DNA of 64,000 bases from contig NC_090952.1 of the NCBI RefSeq assembly GCF_040807025.1, positions 1,736,001-1,800,000 on the forward strand, given 5' to 3'. The position numbers and the translations under genes were made by a program. A model generated the notes under the pieces. The model was not told the origin of the DNA, searched no databases, and worked only from the letters and a program-made list of their open reading frames with translations. Shown here in pieces: positions 1-18,400 of the stretch. This stretch comes from Struthio camelus. Lineage: Eukaryota > Chordata > Aves > Struthioniformes > Struthionidae. Numbering within the stretch: position 1 is the stretch's first letter; each line of letters opens with the position of its first letter.

Positions 1-334
1 GATGTACATCAGAATACACAGAATTGTAGGGTCTAGCATATGTCAATTAGGTGAATGGGGGCAAAAAATAGCAAGTAATGAGAGCAGTTGTAGTGCAAAT
101 TCTGCCAGCAGCCTTGGAGCCCATTCATGCACCACAGCACAGTTTGTTGCTGTGGTAACAACTGTACACGTTTTTGAGTATTTATGCCGTGTAAGAGGAG
201 TTGAGGTAGTCTAAAGATAGCACAGATTGCTTTGTTGCATAAGAGTCCCTTTGGTGGGAGTCAAGAGTGATTATTCTGGAACAAACGTACCTGATACTGT
301 CTTTAGTTTTCAAAAGGCTGGTGAAAAATGCTGA

Positions 335-6426
<6,092 letters not shown>

Positions 6427-6595
6427 ATTCTAGAATGGGATCACCACACTAGGAGCGAATGGGGCAGCGAGGGCTGCTGGCTGTGTGCGTGCCATCAGCT
6501 CGAAGAACTTGCTCTGAGTACTTGTGAATATTTCCAGTCACCTAGAATTCTAATGTTTGCACCAATAAAATCAGTTTCTTCTAAGTTAAATGCCT
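6427..6595 (+). other. AIFM1: AIFM1 3' UTR with poly(A) signal
   Basis: The 3' UTR is short. A canonical AATAAA stands at 6564-6569, followed by T-rich sequence and a GTG/TTCG-rich stretch near 6615. Cleavage is likely around 6585-6595 (inferred). Confidence 0.8.
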
Positions 6596-8304
6596 TTTTT
6601 TCTGCACCTTGCAGTGTTCGTTTTGAAAGGGTAGCATGCTGCATGCTGTGCAGCATGATGGCAGTGCTGTCAGTTTTTCCATTGTAGCAGCAATGGAGAA
6701 GCCTGCAGCCTATTTTCTTGCCGCACTTGCAGGCTGGTAAGCTACAGTCCTGCTGACTAGTTGTGTGAAGAGCTGTGCTCTTGACAGCAAGTGCTACTAA
6801 TGTAGGAAAAGCGTATCCCGACTGGATGAAATAGTATGTGATAGAGTGGCTCCCATGGAAGCTTGCATTTGAAGCCAGGTGCCTGCTCCAGCCTGGTGAC
6901 TGGTATAAGATGGGATGTAGAAGGGATGGGAAGGATGAGGAGAGGTGTTTAGAGTGCTAAGGTAGGACATAATGGAGCAAATTATGAGAGCGCTGGAGGA
7001 GATGCAGTGTTGCAGCTCTGGAGAGCACGGGCTGCAATGGGTGGGGAGAACTAGTTGCTGTGGTGATGCTGGGCCAAGGGTGTGTGCACCAGAGCTGTGT
7101 TATGTTGTCAGCAGCATCTTATCAGCTCTCCTGGTACCATGTGGGAATTTGGGTGCTCTCTGTAACACCACAGCTCTCGGCTCTGCGTGCCAAGTAAAAG
7201 GCAGGCAAAGACAGGCTGCAGCGCTGCACTGTGGAGTGGGAGTCAGGAAAAGGTAGCATTTTACCATGTACCCAGAAATGGGTCGATGCCTTTGGCGTAT
7301 GAGTGGAAGGGTATGCTGTTGAGGGGCTGTAGGCGGCTGCTGCTGCTTCCTCTGCCAGGAGTGCTCCACCTGTTTGTTCTGTGTACCAGAGAGTTTTTTA
7401 CCTGCTCTATAAGTATTCCTCCTTAAACAACTGGGAGGCTGCATATTCTGCAAAGATAACTTACCTGCACTGCCTTGTCTACAGTGCCAGGACTGATGTG
7501 CAACAGAAGCAAGCACCAGGCATGTTCAGGAGTGAACCTGCTGGCAAGCGAACAATGCCTGGGCATGGGGCTTGCCTTAATGGTAGTGAGCAAAGTAAAT
7601 CATCTGGTCTTGGCTAGCCAAGGGTAGTTGTGGAGTGGGACCAGCCTTACTCTGGGCTGGAGGCACTGTGGAGCTGAGGGCAGTTACCCTCTGCTTTGTG
7701 GCTTTCAGTTTGCTTTTTAAGGCTGTATGTCACCTTCCTTAACTGATGAGCATGTGATCACTTCCTTTGGGACCTGCCTGTAGCTGTGAGGAACCCGAAA
7801 GGTGGAACAGGCAGAGGCTGTGGTGCTGCTGGGCAGGGGATTGGTGGGTAGTCAGGTGAGAGGACAGTTTTGGAAGGACTTTGAAACTTGTTGACAGCTA
7901 CAGTCCAAATTATTGTGCCTCATTTGCGATGTTTGAGAGGGTCCTTGGTATAAACTGAGGTGTGCAAGTCTGAACCTGTGTATCATGCCTGTTCCTGGGC
8001 AGGCGGTAGTGGGACAGCCTTGGATGCTAACAGGGTAGCAGAGCGGCTGGTCTGCCTAGGGCAGTCGGGGCATTTGTTGGAGCAGCTCATCACCTTGCAC
8101 CTCCAGCATTTAGCACGTGGAAGGAAACACTGAGGATACAAGGCTCAAAGACAAATGAGACCTGAATTCTGAAGAATTGACATGTTTTACATATGGCCAC
8201 TGGGCACAGCAGTTGATTATGGAAGGCACAGCATGAATCTACACTATCATCCTGAGGCCTGTTCCTGGGATGGAGGCGTCTGCCAGCACAGACAGGAGAA
8301 AGGG

Positions 8305-8701
8305 AAGACATGGTGCTGCTTAGGCTGGAGCTGTTCCTCAGCCTGAGAAACTGATAGGGGGACCTTATCAATGCAGATAAATATCTGAAGGGAGGGTGTC
8401 AAGAGGATGAGGCCAGACTCTTCTCTGTGGTGCCCAGTGACAAGAGGCGAGGCAATGGGCACAAACTGAAGCACAGGAAATTCCATCTGAATACAAAAAA
8501 ACCTTCTTTACTGTGAGGGTGACAGAGCCCTGGAACAGGCTGCCCAGAGAGGTTGTGGAGTCTCTGTCTTCGGAGATATTCAAAAGCTGTCTGGATGTGG
8601 TCCTGGGCAACCTGCTGTAGGCAACCCTGGCTGAGCAGGAGGGTTAGGCCAGATGATCTCCAGAGGTCCCTTCCAACCCCAACTATTCTATGATTCTGTA
8701 A
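8305..8701 (+). mobile_element. CR1 LINE 3' fragment
   Basis: About 400 bp of CR1 3' end on the + strand. It has CAGACTCTTCTCTGTGGTGC, a CCTGGAACAGGCTGCCCAGA-type segment, GATGATCTCCAGAGGTCCCT and the closing ATTCTATGATTCTGTA. It is 5'-truncated and non-coding. It is close in type to the copy in the AIFM1 intron. Confidence 0.93.
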
Positions 8702-9017
8702 TTGCAGTGTTGCGAGAGCTATCTCTGAACGATTTCAGAGATGAACGTATGCTTTCTGGCAAAATTGCAGTTATTTGCTGAATTATTGATCTTGTTTCCA
8801 GGCCTCCTCCTGTCCCAGGATGATATCACCCCTTGAATGTAGACATGAAGGGATTTACCTTGGGTACTCCTTGCGCAAGTAGTGATGGTGGGTTTGCAAG
8901 ACAAGGATAGGTGCTAATCAGTCAGGATGCCTCAGCCCAGAGGGGGTAGGTGCTTGTTTGCTTGTGGGCAGTAAGGCAGCTGCTCGGGGCTGAAGGATAG
9001 GTATTTCTTCATTCCAG

Positions 9018-9465
9018 ATCATAGAATAATTGGTGTGGGAAGGGACTGCTGCAGGTCTCTATGCCAGCCCCTGCTCATAGCAGAGCCAGTTAGAGCAAGC
9101 TCAGGGCCATGTCCCATCATTTGAATAGCTCCAAAGATGGAGATCCCACAACTTCTTTGGACACCTATTCCAGTGCTTGAGCCACTCCATAAGGAAAACA
9201 CTTTTCCTAATCGCTAATTGGAACTGCTTCCTGTCCTGTCCTTGGGTACCTCTGGGAAGGGTCTCCATCCTCTTTCCACCCTCCTGTTAGGCAATTGCAG
9301 GCAGCAGCAAGATTCCCCCAGCACCTTCTCTTCTTGGGGCTAATCAGACCCAGTGCCCTCGGCCTCTCCTCGTACCTCCTGTGCTCCAGCCCCAACCAGT
9401 TCAGGGGCCGCTGGTGGGCTTATTCCAGAGCGGCCATGTCTGTCTGGGGCCAGGGTTGACCCTAC
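9018..9465 (-). mobile_element. CR1 LINE fragment, reverse orientation
   Basis: Begins with ATCATAGAATAATTGG, the reverse of the CR1 tail octamers. It continues with CR1 antisense landmarks: GGGAAGGGACTGCTGCAGGT, CACTTTTCCTAATCG and CTTCTTGGGGCTAATCAGAC. More diverged than the two + strand copies. Confidence 0.88.
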
Positions 9466-9734
9466 TCCACCAGGCTTCCTCACTGTTCATTACGACGTTC
9501 TCACAGATGCCAGTCTTTGTTATATACTGCTGCTTCTGTTTCCAAGACTGATCGCTTTCTCCGGAAGCCTCTTGGGAGGGGATCTTCATCCTTAGGGCAT
9601 CCCAAACTTGGCTGGGCAAAGCCCTGGTGCTGCTGGCGGCAGCCCAGCTGCAAGTGGGCAGTGAGGCTGGAGATCCCTTGGCTCCCTTCCCACCCACCCT
9701 GCTCTGATGGAGGTCAAGGACTTGGAAAAATTCA

Positions 9735-9788
9735 TGTGTGTGTGTGTATATGTATGTGTATGTGTGTGTATATATATGTATGTATGTA

Positions 9789-9851
<63 letters not shown>

Positions 9852-9866
9852 ACACACACATATAAT
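9735..9866. repeat. (GT)n microsatellite
   Basis: GTGTGT and TATGTATG blocks lead into about 50 bp of uninterrupted GT. This is followed directly by GTACACACACACATAT, so the edge can fold back as a short hairpin. Confidence 0.96.
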
Positions 9867-12800
9867 CATTTTGTTGTTTACTACTTAAGCCCCATCGTAT
9901 GACACTGGTCAAGGGAAGAACCTCTGCTGGGTAGAGGGAAAACAGGAGCATTCACGTGGGCCATCAGCTTGCTGGATTTTTTTTTTTTAAGACCCTGCTT
10001 GGCCACACTGGTGCTGCCCTAGCAACAGCACTGCTATGGTACAGGCAGGAGCAGATACATAACTAACTAACTGAGCTGCTCAGCTATGGTCTTGCTCCTT
10101 GCTAAATTTCTGCTGCTGACTTGGATATCAATTCCATGTTTGTCAGAGTTGCCGCTCTCGATGAAATATACCTTGGGCTGTTTTCTACTCAGTTTTGCCT
10201 GTCTTGGGCCTTTTCTCCTCCTTTACCTTGGTATCACTGCCTTTAGACTTTCAGTTTTTTGGCCATGGCTCTGCCTTGTGTAAATACCCTCTTCGACCTT
10301 GCTTGTGGCATGCCCTCCAGGTTTGTTTTCTATTCACCGCACGCCCCCCCCCCCCCCCAAGAGCATCTGTGGCCTTTCTAACGATGTCCCCTTTCTAAGA
10401 CTTGATGGCCTTCCTTCTGCAGTGCCTCACTTCTCTTAAGATCAAGTTTTTCCTTCCTACAATTCAGTGTCCCTTGTGTACCCCATGTTTGCTGTGGTCT
10501 CTGTGCCAGATAAGGCAGCAAGCAGCGTTGGAGAGTGTCGGTGTACACGTTGGTGTACGGGGGCCCACAGCCCATGGTCGCACCTCCTCTCTCGGGCTGC
10601 AAAAATGCCTGGGCAGGGAAGTGACTCTGGAGTGTGTTGGTGTTCTTCCTTATGTTGCCTTAAGTAACTTTCTTCTGCAGACTGTTGTGGGCCCCTGCTG
10701 GCACTTTTGCAGTTCAGACCTTTCCATTGCATCCCTGCAGGAGCTCTGCCGGGGGGGGTGGGGAGGGGGGCAGCTCTGGTGCTTGGTCACACTTGTCAGC
10801 TCCTGACCCTGGAACTGTGCAGGCGCTGAGCCAGAGCCAAGCTTTCCTGGGTTTTGAGGCCTCATCTCCCTGCTGCCCCGGCTATGGGCTAGTTGCCATT
10901 TCTCAATGCCCCAGCAAAGCCTCCAGCTCTTGCTGCTTCCAGTCACCCTTTCTGTTCCCAGTTGCTTGTAAGGGAGACACTGGAGCTAGTGTGTGCTGGC
11001 AGTTTGCCTCAAGCTGGCTTTTTGAAGCTGGCTTTTTTTTTTGGTGGGGGGGGGGTTGGTGGGAGTGTGAAATACCTTTAATTCTTCTGTTAACCACTAT
11101 GAAGCATGCAGCTAAAAGGGCTGGAGGAGGAACTGCCGCTTGCCAGCTGTGTAGCCATTGCCACAAATGGCACAATACCTCCCGGGGCAGGCAGCTGATG
11201 CTGTGCTGCCCTTGGCACTTGGAGGGAAACCAAAAAAAAAAAAAAAAAAAGGCATCCAGCCAAACTGCTGCACCTTCTGCTGCAGCTGCAGCTTGCTATG
11301 CCCAGGCCCAGTGCTGTGGCTCACCACCTGCATGCTGAGGTAGCCTGGCAGGGCGCGCACCACCTCTGCGCCAAGCTGCCAGTGCCAGTGCTCAGCATGA
11401 GCCACTGCAACCTGGAGGACCGGAGGAATGGGGCACAGCTTTGTGTGTGTGTGTCTGGGTGGGGTGGGGGTGCGGGGGGGGGGGTGCGGGGGGGGTGTGT
11501 GTATATGTGTGCGCACGTGTGTGTGCATGCATGTGTATGTGCCTGCACCAGCATGGGGCGAAAGCTGCAGGGCAAGCGCTATTTTGCTCCAGTGGGGTAA
11601 GGGCACCCTGAGGCAGGCGCGTGTGTGTGTGTGTCACTTCGTGCCCCCCCCCCCCGCCAGAGCTGCCTGTGTGCACATACTGGGTGCCAGTGCTAGGGCA
11701 TGGGTGCTGCCAGCCCTCACTGGGATGTGCAACCCCCAAAGGAGAGGACAACTGGAAGCTGCGAACTGGTGGGAAACAGGTTTAAAATGCAGCAGGCATC
11801 ATTCTTCTACAGGCAAAAACCCCAAAGGTGTTTGCCCCCATGCAGGTGACGCCGGGCAGCCAGGCTGCCCTGTGCGAGAGCTGTGGCTGCTGCCAGGGCC
11901 CGGGGGGGGGTTAGGGGGCAGGCAATCACACACAACACAGGCCATCCATCACCCTCAGAGGCAGCAGTTTGGCACAGTCAGCTTTGGCCGTAACTCTCCA
12001 GCTGCTTGTATTATTCCAGAAATGACTCTCCATGTGTGCACTGGGGAAAGCAGGGTTTTCCGCTTTCTTTTGGGATTTCCTTATGGGTTGGGCTGAGCAA
12101 GACAGGTATGCCTCCCCGCCGCCACCCTCAGCCAGCAGTGTGCTTCACCCATGGGTGCTGGCATCCCCAGACCCCCTCACTGCACCCTGCTGGGGCCTGG
12201 CTCTGTCCCCCCAACCACGACTCTTCTGCAGTGGCTGCCACCCCCACTACGTGTGCTTGGGGGGGTGCATGTCCCCCCCTCCCCAATAGGATGTTGGCTG
12301 GGTGTGAGTTAACACAAATTGAAGGCAGGAGGCAGAAACCGGCAGCAGTGAGCACAAAGGGAGTCAGGAAATGCAGCTGATTACTAAAGGGAGCTGCCAG
12401 AGGAAGTGCTCCGGTCAGGCCTGGCGGAGACAGGGGCCGGGGCGGGTGCAGCACCAAGCTGCCGCGGGCTGGCCATGCAGGCATGGGGCATGGCCCAAAG
12501 CCGGACCCCACGGCGCTGCGCTCTCATATGGCCCAGCCGCAGGGAGACACAACAGTGAGCAGCAGCTGGTGAACTGAGGTGGGTTTTAAACTGCAGGATT
12601 GGGAAACCAGTGCGTGCGTGTGTGTGAGTGAGTGTCTGCATGCGCACTGTTGGGGATGGCCAGGGTGGCCCATGGCCAAAGCCAGAGGCAGCTGCATTTA
12701 CGCTTGAGCAGAGAGCCCATGAGAGCCACCCGGGGCATCCCACTGCACCCTTCCTTGCCTGGGCTCCTCCCCCACCCCCATCACCAGCCAGTTTCGGGTC

Positions 12801-13780
12801 CCAGTGACGTCCTCGCCTTCCCCGGCTCCTAAAGCAGGCTGAGCGCAACGGCTTTGCTCCTTCATCACGGAGCTGAGGCATCACGCACCCGCATCCTGCA
12901 CAGAGCGAGGGTTTGGCCAGCATCAGCACCCAGCTTGCGCCTCAAAGCACAAGCGAAATACTGCCCACATCTGCCAAGATATCACAGCCAGCACCCCAAG
13001 CTGCGCCCAGCCCTGACCCTGCTGCAGGCAGCTCCAAGGGACCGTTGCGTCCTTGCTGCTCCATGGGCCAGGGGACAGCACGCAAGGGAAGCTGGCCCAG
13101 CCCTTGCTCAGCCACCTCCCCGTCTCCTGATCCCCAGGATCCCATAGCGGAGCTGGCTCGCCGCTGCAGCACTGGGATGGAGCACACAGGAGGGAGCCTC
13201 ACCTCGCTTTCCCTCCGTGTCGGCGTGGGGGCAAGGGCAGCACCAATAGCAAGGCTGAGCCAGAGCCCATCGCCTTCCCGCTCTGGGCTCCCTGCTTTCC
13301 TTGCCCATTGCGCCCGGAGGCAGGAGGGTTACAGACCTGCTGCCCTGCTTTGGTTCAGCATCCTTGTGCCACCCCACCTCCCGACCCTCGCCTGCGCATG
13401 TCCCGGCTCACCGGCCGCAGGAGGCAGAGCCCAGGCCGTGCCAAGGGACTGCTGGCAGGAGCCACCGCTGCCCAGAGCAGGGAGCAGGGGGAAGATAGGC
13501 TCCTCCACCAAGGGAGGCCGCGGGGAGCAACCAGAGGCACAGCGACTGTAGGAGGGGCTGAGTCCCATCCAGGGCTGCTCCTCCGCTCTTGCTCCCGGGC
13601 CGGCTCCTTCCCGCTGCAGCTCCAGCAGCCCTGGAGCAGGCAGAGCTGGCAGCGAGCTGGGACAGGAGCTGGTAGCCCAGCCACGGCCTGCACGCAGGGG
13701 ACGAGCGAAGAGCCCTGCTCTGCAACCTCTGTGGCCTGGGGCAGGTGTTAGATATGGGCCCAAAAGAAGAGCCAGGAGAC

Positions 13781-15130
13781 TGGAGGCCTGATGCAGGTTT
13801 TTTCTGTACATAAGTGTTTTTGACACCACAGCCGGTTGCTTATAATAAAACAGAAATCAGAAAGAGCAGCCAGAATACACACCCAAAGGCAAAAACCCTC
13901 GGCTTAAAAAAGGAGCTGTCCGGCCCCAGGGAGGGGAGGCTGGCAGCTGGGAGTCCAAGGGGAAGGGATACACCTGCCCTGGCTGGGAAGAAACACAACA
14001 CAAAGGAAAAACAAACAAACAAACAAACAAACCCACCCAACGCTCCCAGTGTGGAGCAGGGGAGAGCTAGGAAAAAAAAATAAAAACAAACAAAAAAACC
14101 CAGATTGTCCCATCCTCAAGAGTCCTGTTAGCACCTGTACAATAAAACTGTACCATCTACGTGGAGCAGCCCCGCTCCACGCCCAGGCTTTGGGCGCCGG
14201 TGCATCGTGCTCCCTCTCTCCAGTAGAACTGCTCCTGTCGAAATGGAAAGGGTGAGTGGAGTGGGGAAGGGCCCGGTGGACCCCGCGCGAGGCAAGGATG
14301 GACCTGCGGCAGCAAGAAACCCTGCAGAGGACAAGCTGCCGCAAGCGTGGGAGCTGCTCAGGGTTGCAGGCTGCAGCTGACGGCGACTGGGAGCAGCAGC
14401 ATGAACGAAACGCAGGAAGGAGCCCAGTGAGAGGCTGGAGCAGAGCAGCTGGCTCGCAGCTGGCCTTGCTTGCAGATGAGGGAGTGCCTTCAGCAGAAGC
14501 CAGCTCCGAAGCTAGGAGACAGGACTGTCCCCAGGCCCCGTGGGGGCTGGGACCTCCTGGCTCTGCAGCTCAAGGGCTGACTGCTCCGGGGGGAGCACTG
14601 GCCTCAGGGAGTGCTGGAGAGGAGCCAGAGGAAGCCCCTGTCCCCTAGCCCGGAGCTCACATAATCACAGTGATACAGACTCAGCAAAACCAAAGGAAAC
14701 ATTACAAATTAAATACTAATTAAATAAATACTATGGAAGACATTGGGAGGGGGAGGGCAGAGAGAGAGAGGTGCAGTTCCATGGGGTCAGGCAGGGACAG
14801 GCAGAGGCACCCGCTGCCTCTCACTTCAGCAGAGCCGGAGCTGGTCGCTGCCCCGTGAGCCCCAGCTAACACAGCCCCTGGGAGAGGGCTTCAGCTCCTG
14901 TAGTAGCTGGACAGGGCTGGCAGAGAGCTGCAACCACCACTGCTCATCACAAAAGGGACCACGGGAAGTCCTTGGAGGCAAGTGTCATCTCTCCCCAGCT
15001 GCAGCTTGGGCACCATGAGGAAAGGCGGACTAGCTGGCCAAAGACTTGGGTCCCTGCTGCTGGCGCTGAGAGGGCTGCTTCCCGTTGGTCCTTATTATTG
15101 CCTCATGATGCAGGGAACGGTCCGTCCCCG
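13781..15130 (-). other. BCORL1: Probable BCORL1 3' UTR
   Basis: Sequence downstream of the BCORL1 stop. I find no canonical AATAAA on the - strand in this stretch, so the 3' end is not fixed and the lower limit is a guess. AATAAA hexamers occur on the opposite strand at 13844-13849 and 14141-14146, which could serve a + strand transcript ending tail-to-tail with BCORL1. An (AAAC)n tract lies at about 14009-14033. Confidence 0.45.
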
Positions 15131-15407
15131 TCAGCTGCTCCAGGCCTCATACTCCACTGCTGAGCCCAGCAGCTGCAGCAGCTCAGGCTCATAGTGCACC
15201 AGCTCCACTGTCTCTGCAGTGCCCTGTGCAAGCTCGGGGCTCTCTGGCACCTCGGCCTGGGCCAGCACCTGGCTGAGGGAGACTTGGCGCTGGAACTCAG
15301 CCTTGGGCAGCGTGGCGATCTCGAAGTGCGGGAAGCGGGCCTGGAATATGCGGGAGGACAGCTTCAGCCGCTTGAGAACGTCAGAGAAGAGGAACCAGTT
15401 GCAGGGC
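15131..15407 (-). CDS. BCORL1: BCORL1 last coding exon (PUFD domain)
   Basis: Encodes residues about 1474-1565, from [14 protein letters not shown] through [18 protein letters not shown] to [16 protein letters not shown] and the TGA at 15133-15131. This is the C-terminal PUFD (PCGF Ub-like fold discriminator), known in BCOR and BCORL1 to bind PCGF1. The acceptor is CCCCCGCAG. Confidence 0.96.
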
Positions 15408-18400
15408 CTGCGGGGGAGGCAAGAGAGTCACGTGTTAGCGGAGGAGGGGTCCAGGGGCATGTTTCCCACCTGATCATCTCTTGGGTGATCACATGCTGGC
15501 CTTGCCCTTGCCACAGTACCAACGATGAAGTCCAGGGACTATTCCCTGCACGCTGCACTCGGCAGAGTCTGGACAGACAGTGCATGCAGAATAACGCTGG
15601 GTCTAGGCTCCTAGACATACCTGGTTTCAAATGCTCTCATCTCCTAAAAACACTCAAAACAAGACGGGGACCTCAGTATAAAAGTTACGTGTTAAAAGAG
15701 TGTCCTGGCAGCATTCCTTCCCCCCCCCGCCACCAGCAGTGAGCCACAACACTAGGGGCTCCATTTCCCTTCCAATCATTTCTCCTGTGCATGTCCTGAT
15801 GGATGGGCAGAAATTGGCAGAAGGGGAAATTTGCTAAACAGGAAGAAAAAGTGGCATTTTTCTTGCTTCCCCTGCCAAGTCACCTCTCTTCTCCCTGCAG
15901 TTTAAGCGAATTCAATAGTCCAACAATGAGCAGTCACAGAAGGTAGAGAGGGCAAGATTGCTCACATACCTGTGTCTGATCACAGCAAAATGTCTGTCTA
16001 AGCTACGATTCCAGTGCTGTGACCTGATTTAGACTTTCCCATGACAGAGGGAAAATGATCTATTCAGACCCATCAATGCAAGTTGTTGCTGACCATTGCT
16101 GGACAAAATCAGGGCCAAGAGCAACAACAGAGGGAGAAGAGAGGAGAGGTTTCCCGACAGGCACGGCACAGGGCCACCATACAGCAACAGAACACATTTG
16201 GCTAGGCAATAGGATTACATGGGGAAATCCCTGACTAAACCCTTCTGCTCACTGCAGACCAATGAGTCCATTTCAAGTGGTGCAGCAGCACTGGCCATAC
16301 TGTCCCACAGCCAGAGATCTTCAGGAAAATCACTAGTAGTTCCCTAGAGAACAGCACGTTTCCAAAAAGTGACAGTGTTTCTGCAAGGGGCCATCTGTAA
16401 CTCGGTATCTCTAATCCTAATTTTAAGGAAAACAACCATCTTAGATACACAAGCTGCTCTTAGTCTCGAGGAGCTCAGATAACTGACATGCTGCCATCTG
16501 TAAATGGGATGCCAGGGCTGACCACCAGTGGTGCAGAAGGGTATGCACCAAGCAGCTGACAAAACACAAGTGTCTTGCAAAGAGTTTTGGCTTTACCCGC
16601 ATTGCTTTTTGGTTTTGTTTTGGAACAAACCTCTGTCCTTTCTTAAACCACAAGGGTCTTTCCTTGCTTGTTTCTCTCATCTATACGCACCCCTCACCTA
16701 CAGTCAGGCTGTCTTCCCTTTTGCTCTCCTCTGGGGATGTGACCAAACTTCCTTTAAGTGCTGAATTAAGGAAACCAAACCAGGAACTGAAGGATTTCAC
16801 AAGCTTTGTGCTGTACGCTAGCCAGCAGTCAATGACACCCAGGCTGGGACTTCCCTAAGCACATCTACACTGTGGGAGTATCCATCTAAGCGAGTTCCCT
16901 GCTGCTGGCTCCCTCCACAGTCACTGGAGCGCTGATCAGCCACATCCAGTGCTTCATCTCAGTCTGACATTCACTCCTACCTCTGCTGGATAAATCCCAC
17001 TGTGAATTCTTTGCTGACTGTAAAAGGAGGCCATGGGCTTCCCCTCCACTGTAGCATTAGTGTCCCCCAAATTATCTCTGCTCCAGGAAATGATACTCAC
17101 CCCCGAGAGACTGACACTTGGAGGTTATAGCTGGGAAGCAGTGGCTTGTCTGAGAACTCAAACATGAAGTTGTCTGATTCTTGCTCATCCTCCTCCTGGT
17201 CTGAACTTCCTGGAGGGTTGAGCAGGAGATCACATCCAATGCCATCCTTCCCCTCTGAAACAAACAAAACAGACGTTGGCATTAATCACAATTTCACTCC
17301 AGCCAGCACTCAGTGGTCCCTGGGGAATGACCAGTTACTACCGCACTTCCATATGCGTCTGCCCACAACCTCACAGCAAATTTGAGACCTAAATCCCAGG
17401 GGCTCTTCACACTTTCCTTCCAGCCCTTCATTTTGGAGAATGAGTGAGTGCTGGCTGCTCAGCTGGCTGCTCAGCTGCCTGGCACCTCCACTCTGTGACT
17501 CTGTTAGGTTGAAAGAGCAAGTTATGTTATAGTAATCTTCAGGTTTGCACTGATCCCATGTGAGGCCATGTACTACCTGCTTGCAAGATGAGACTGTTTT
17601 CTGGAGTCAAACACACACTGATATTCCAGGCTTTTTCTGGAATGTCCTCAGTCACTTGCTCACTCCTTTGCCAGCAGAGCCATCCTCAGCCTAGAAGCAT
17701 CTGCACCAGTGGGGAAGGAGGTGGATGCAGGAGCCAAGCAGACAAAGCATCTCTAAAGACCATGGCTCCTATAAAGGAGGTCACTGTTCTCTGCTCTTTG
17801 AGCACTTCTCCACCCAGATCCCTCTCTTGACAACTGTCAGCAGGTTACGTAGAGGTGTGTGCCAGGAGCTGTGTGTACATAAGGACTGCAAGATGGTGCA
17901 AACCAAATTGTACAGCTGATCTAGAAGCTTATACAAGAGAACAACAATAAGTATGACTTCAGAGAAGTAGACCCACATGCTTCTGGCATAGGCCTTTCTA
18001 AGAGGTATCCAAGGTCTAGCAGGATTTGCTTTCATAGAAGATGGAGGATAGCGCATTTGATCCATAAACAATTTGAGCATAGTTAAGTTTCCTGTTCACC
18101 AGTTTGGAAAGCATCTGTTGAAAAATAGCTTGCTCTCAGGATTTTATTATCAAAAGGTATGAATAGCCTTGGGTTTTCAGAGTGTTTTTGTCCTGCTGAG
18201 ACAACACAGCTCTAAAAACTTTCAGAAAATAGGTTTAGATTCTATAGAAAGAAATCAGAGCAAATATGCTGGTAAGCAAATAAACCAATCATGCAGAAGT
18301 TCAACACCATGCATAAAAGGAAAGGCTACACAGAAAGTGTTTTATGGTATGCTGCATGAACAGGAACACTGCTCTATGAATAAACACAGCACCCAGCAAG

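Larger units (their letters stand above)
6600..13780. other. Intergenic region between AIFM1 and BCORL1
   Basis: No coding exon is recognised. The interval contains two CR1 fragments, a long GT repeat and several homopolymer runs: C at about 10344-10358, A at about 11231-11250, and G-rich tracts at about 11458-11500. The GC-rich part at 11800-13750 gives several long open frames, but their low-complexity translations match no family I know. In human, ELF4 lies between these two genes; no ETS-domain coding segment is seen here. Confidence 0.7.

Noticed and set aside
11428-13751. Several 120-220 codon frames in the GC-rich intergenic part, considered as ELF4 remnants
   Set aside because: None shows ETS-domain residues such as the WEFL or RALRYYY signatures. 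Translations include GT-repeat and poly-Pro noise.
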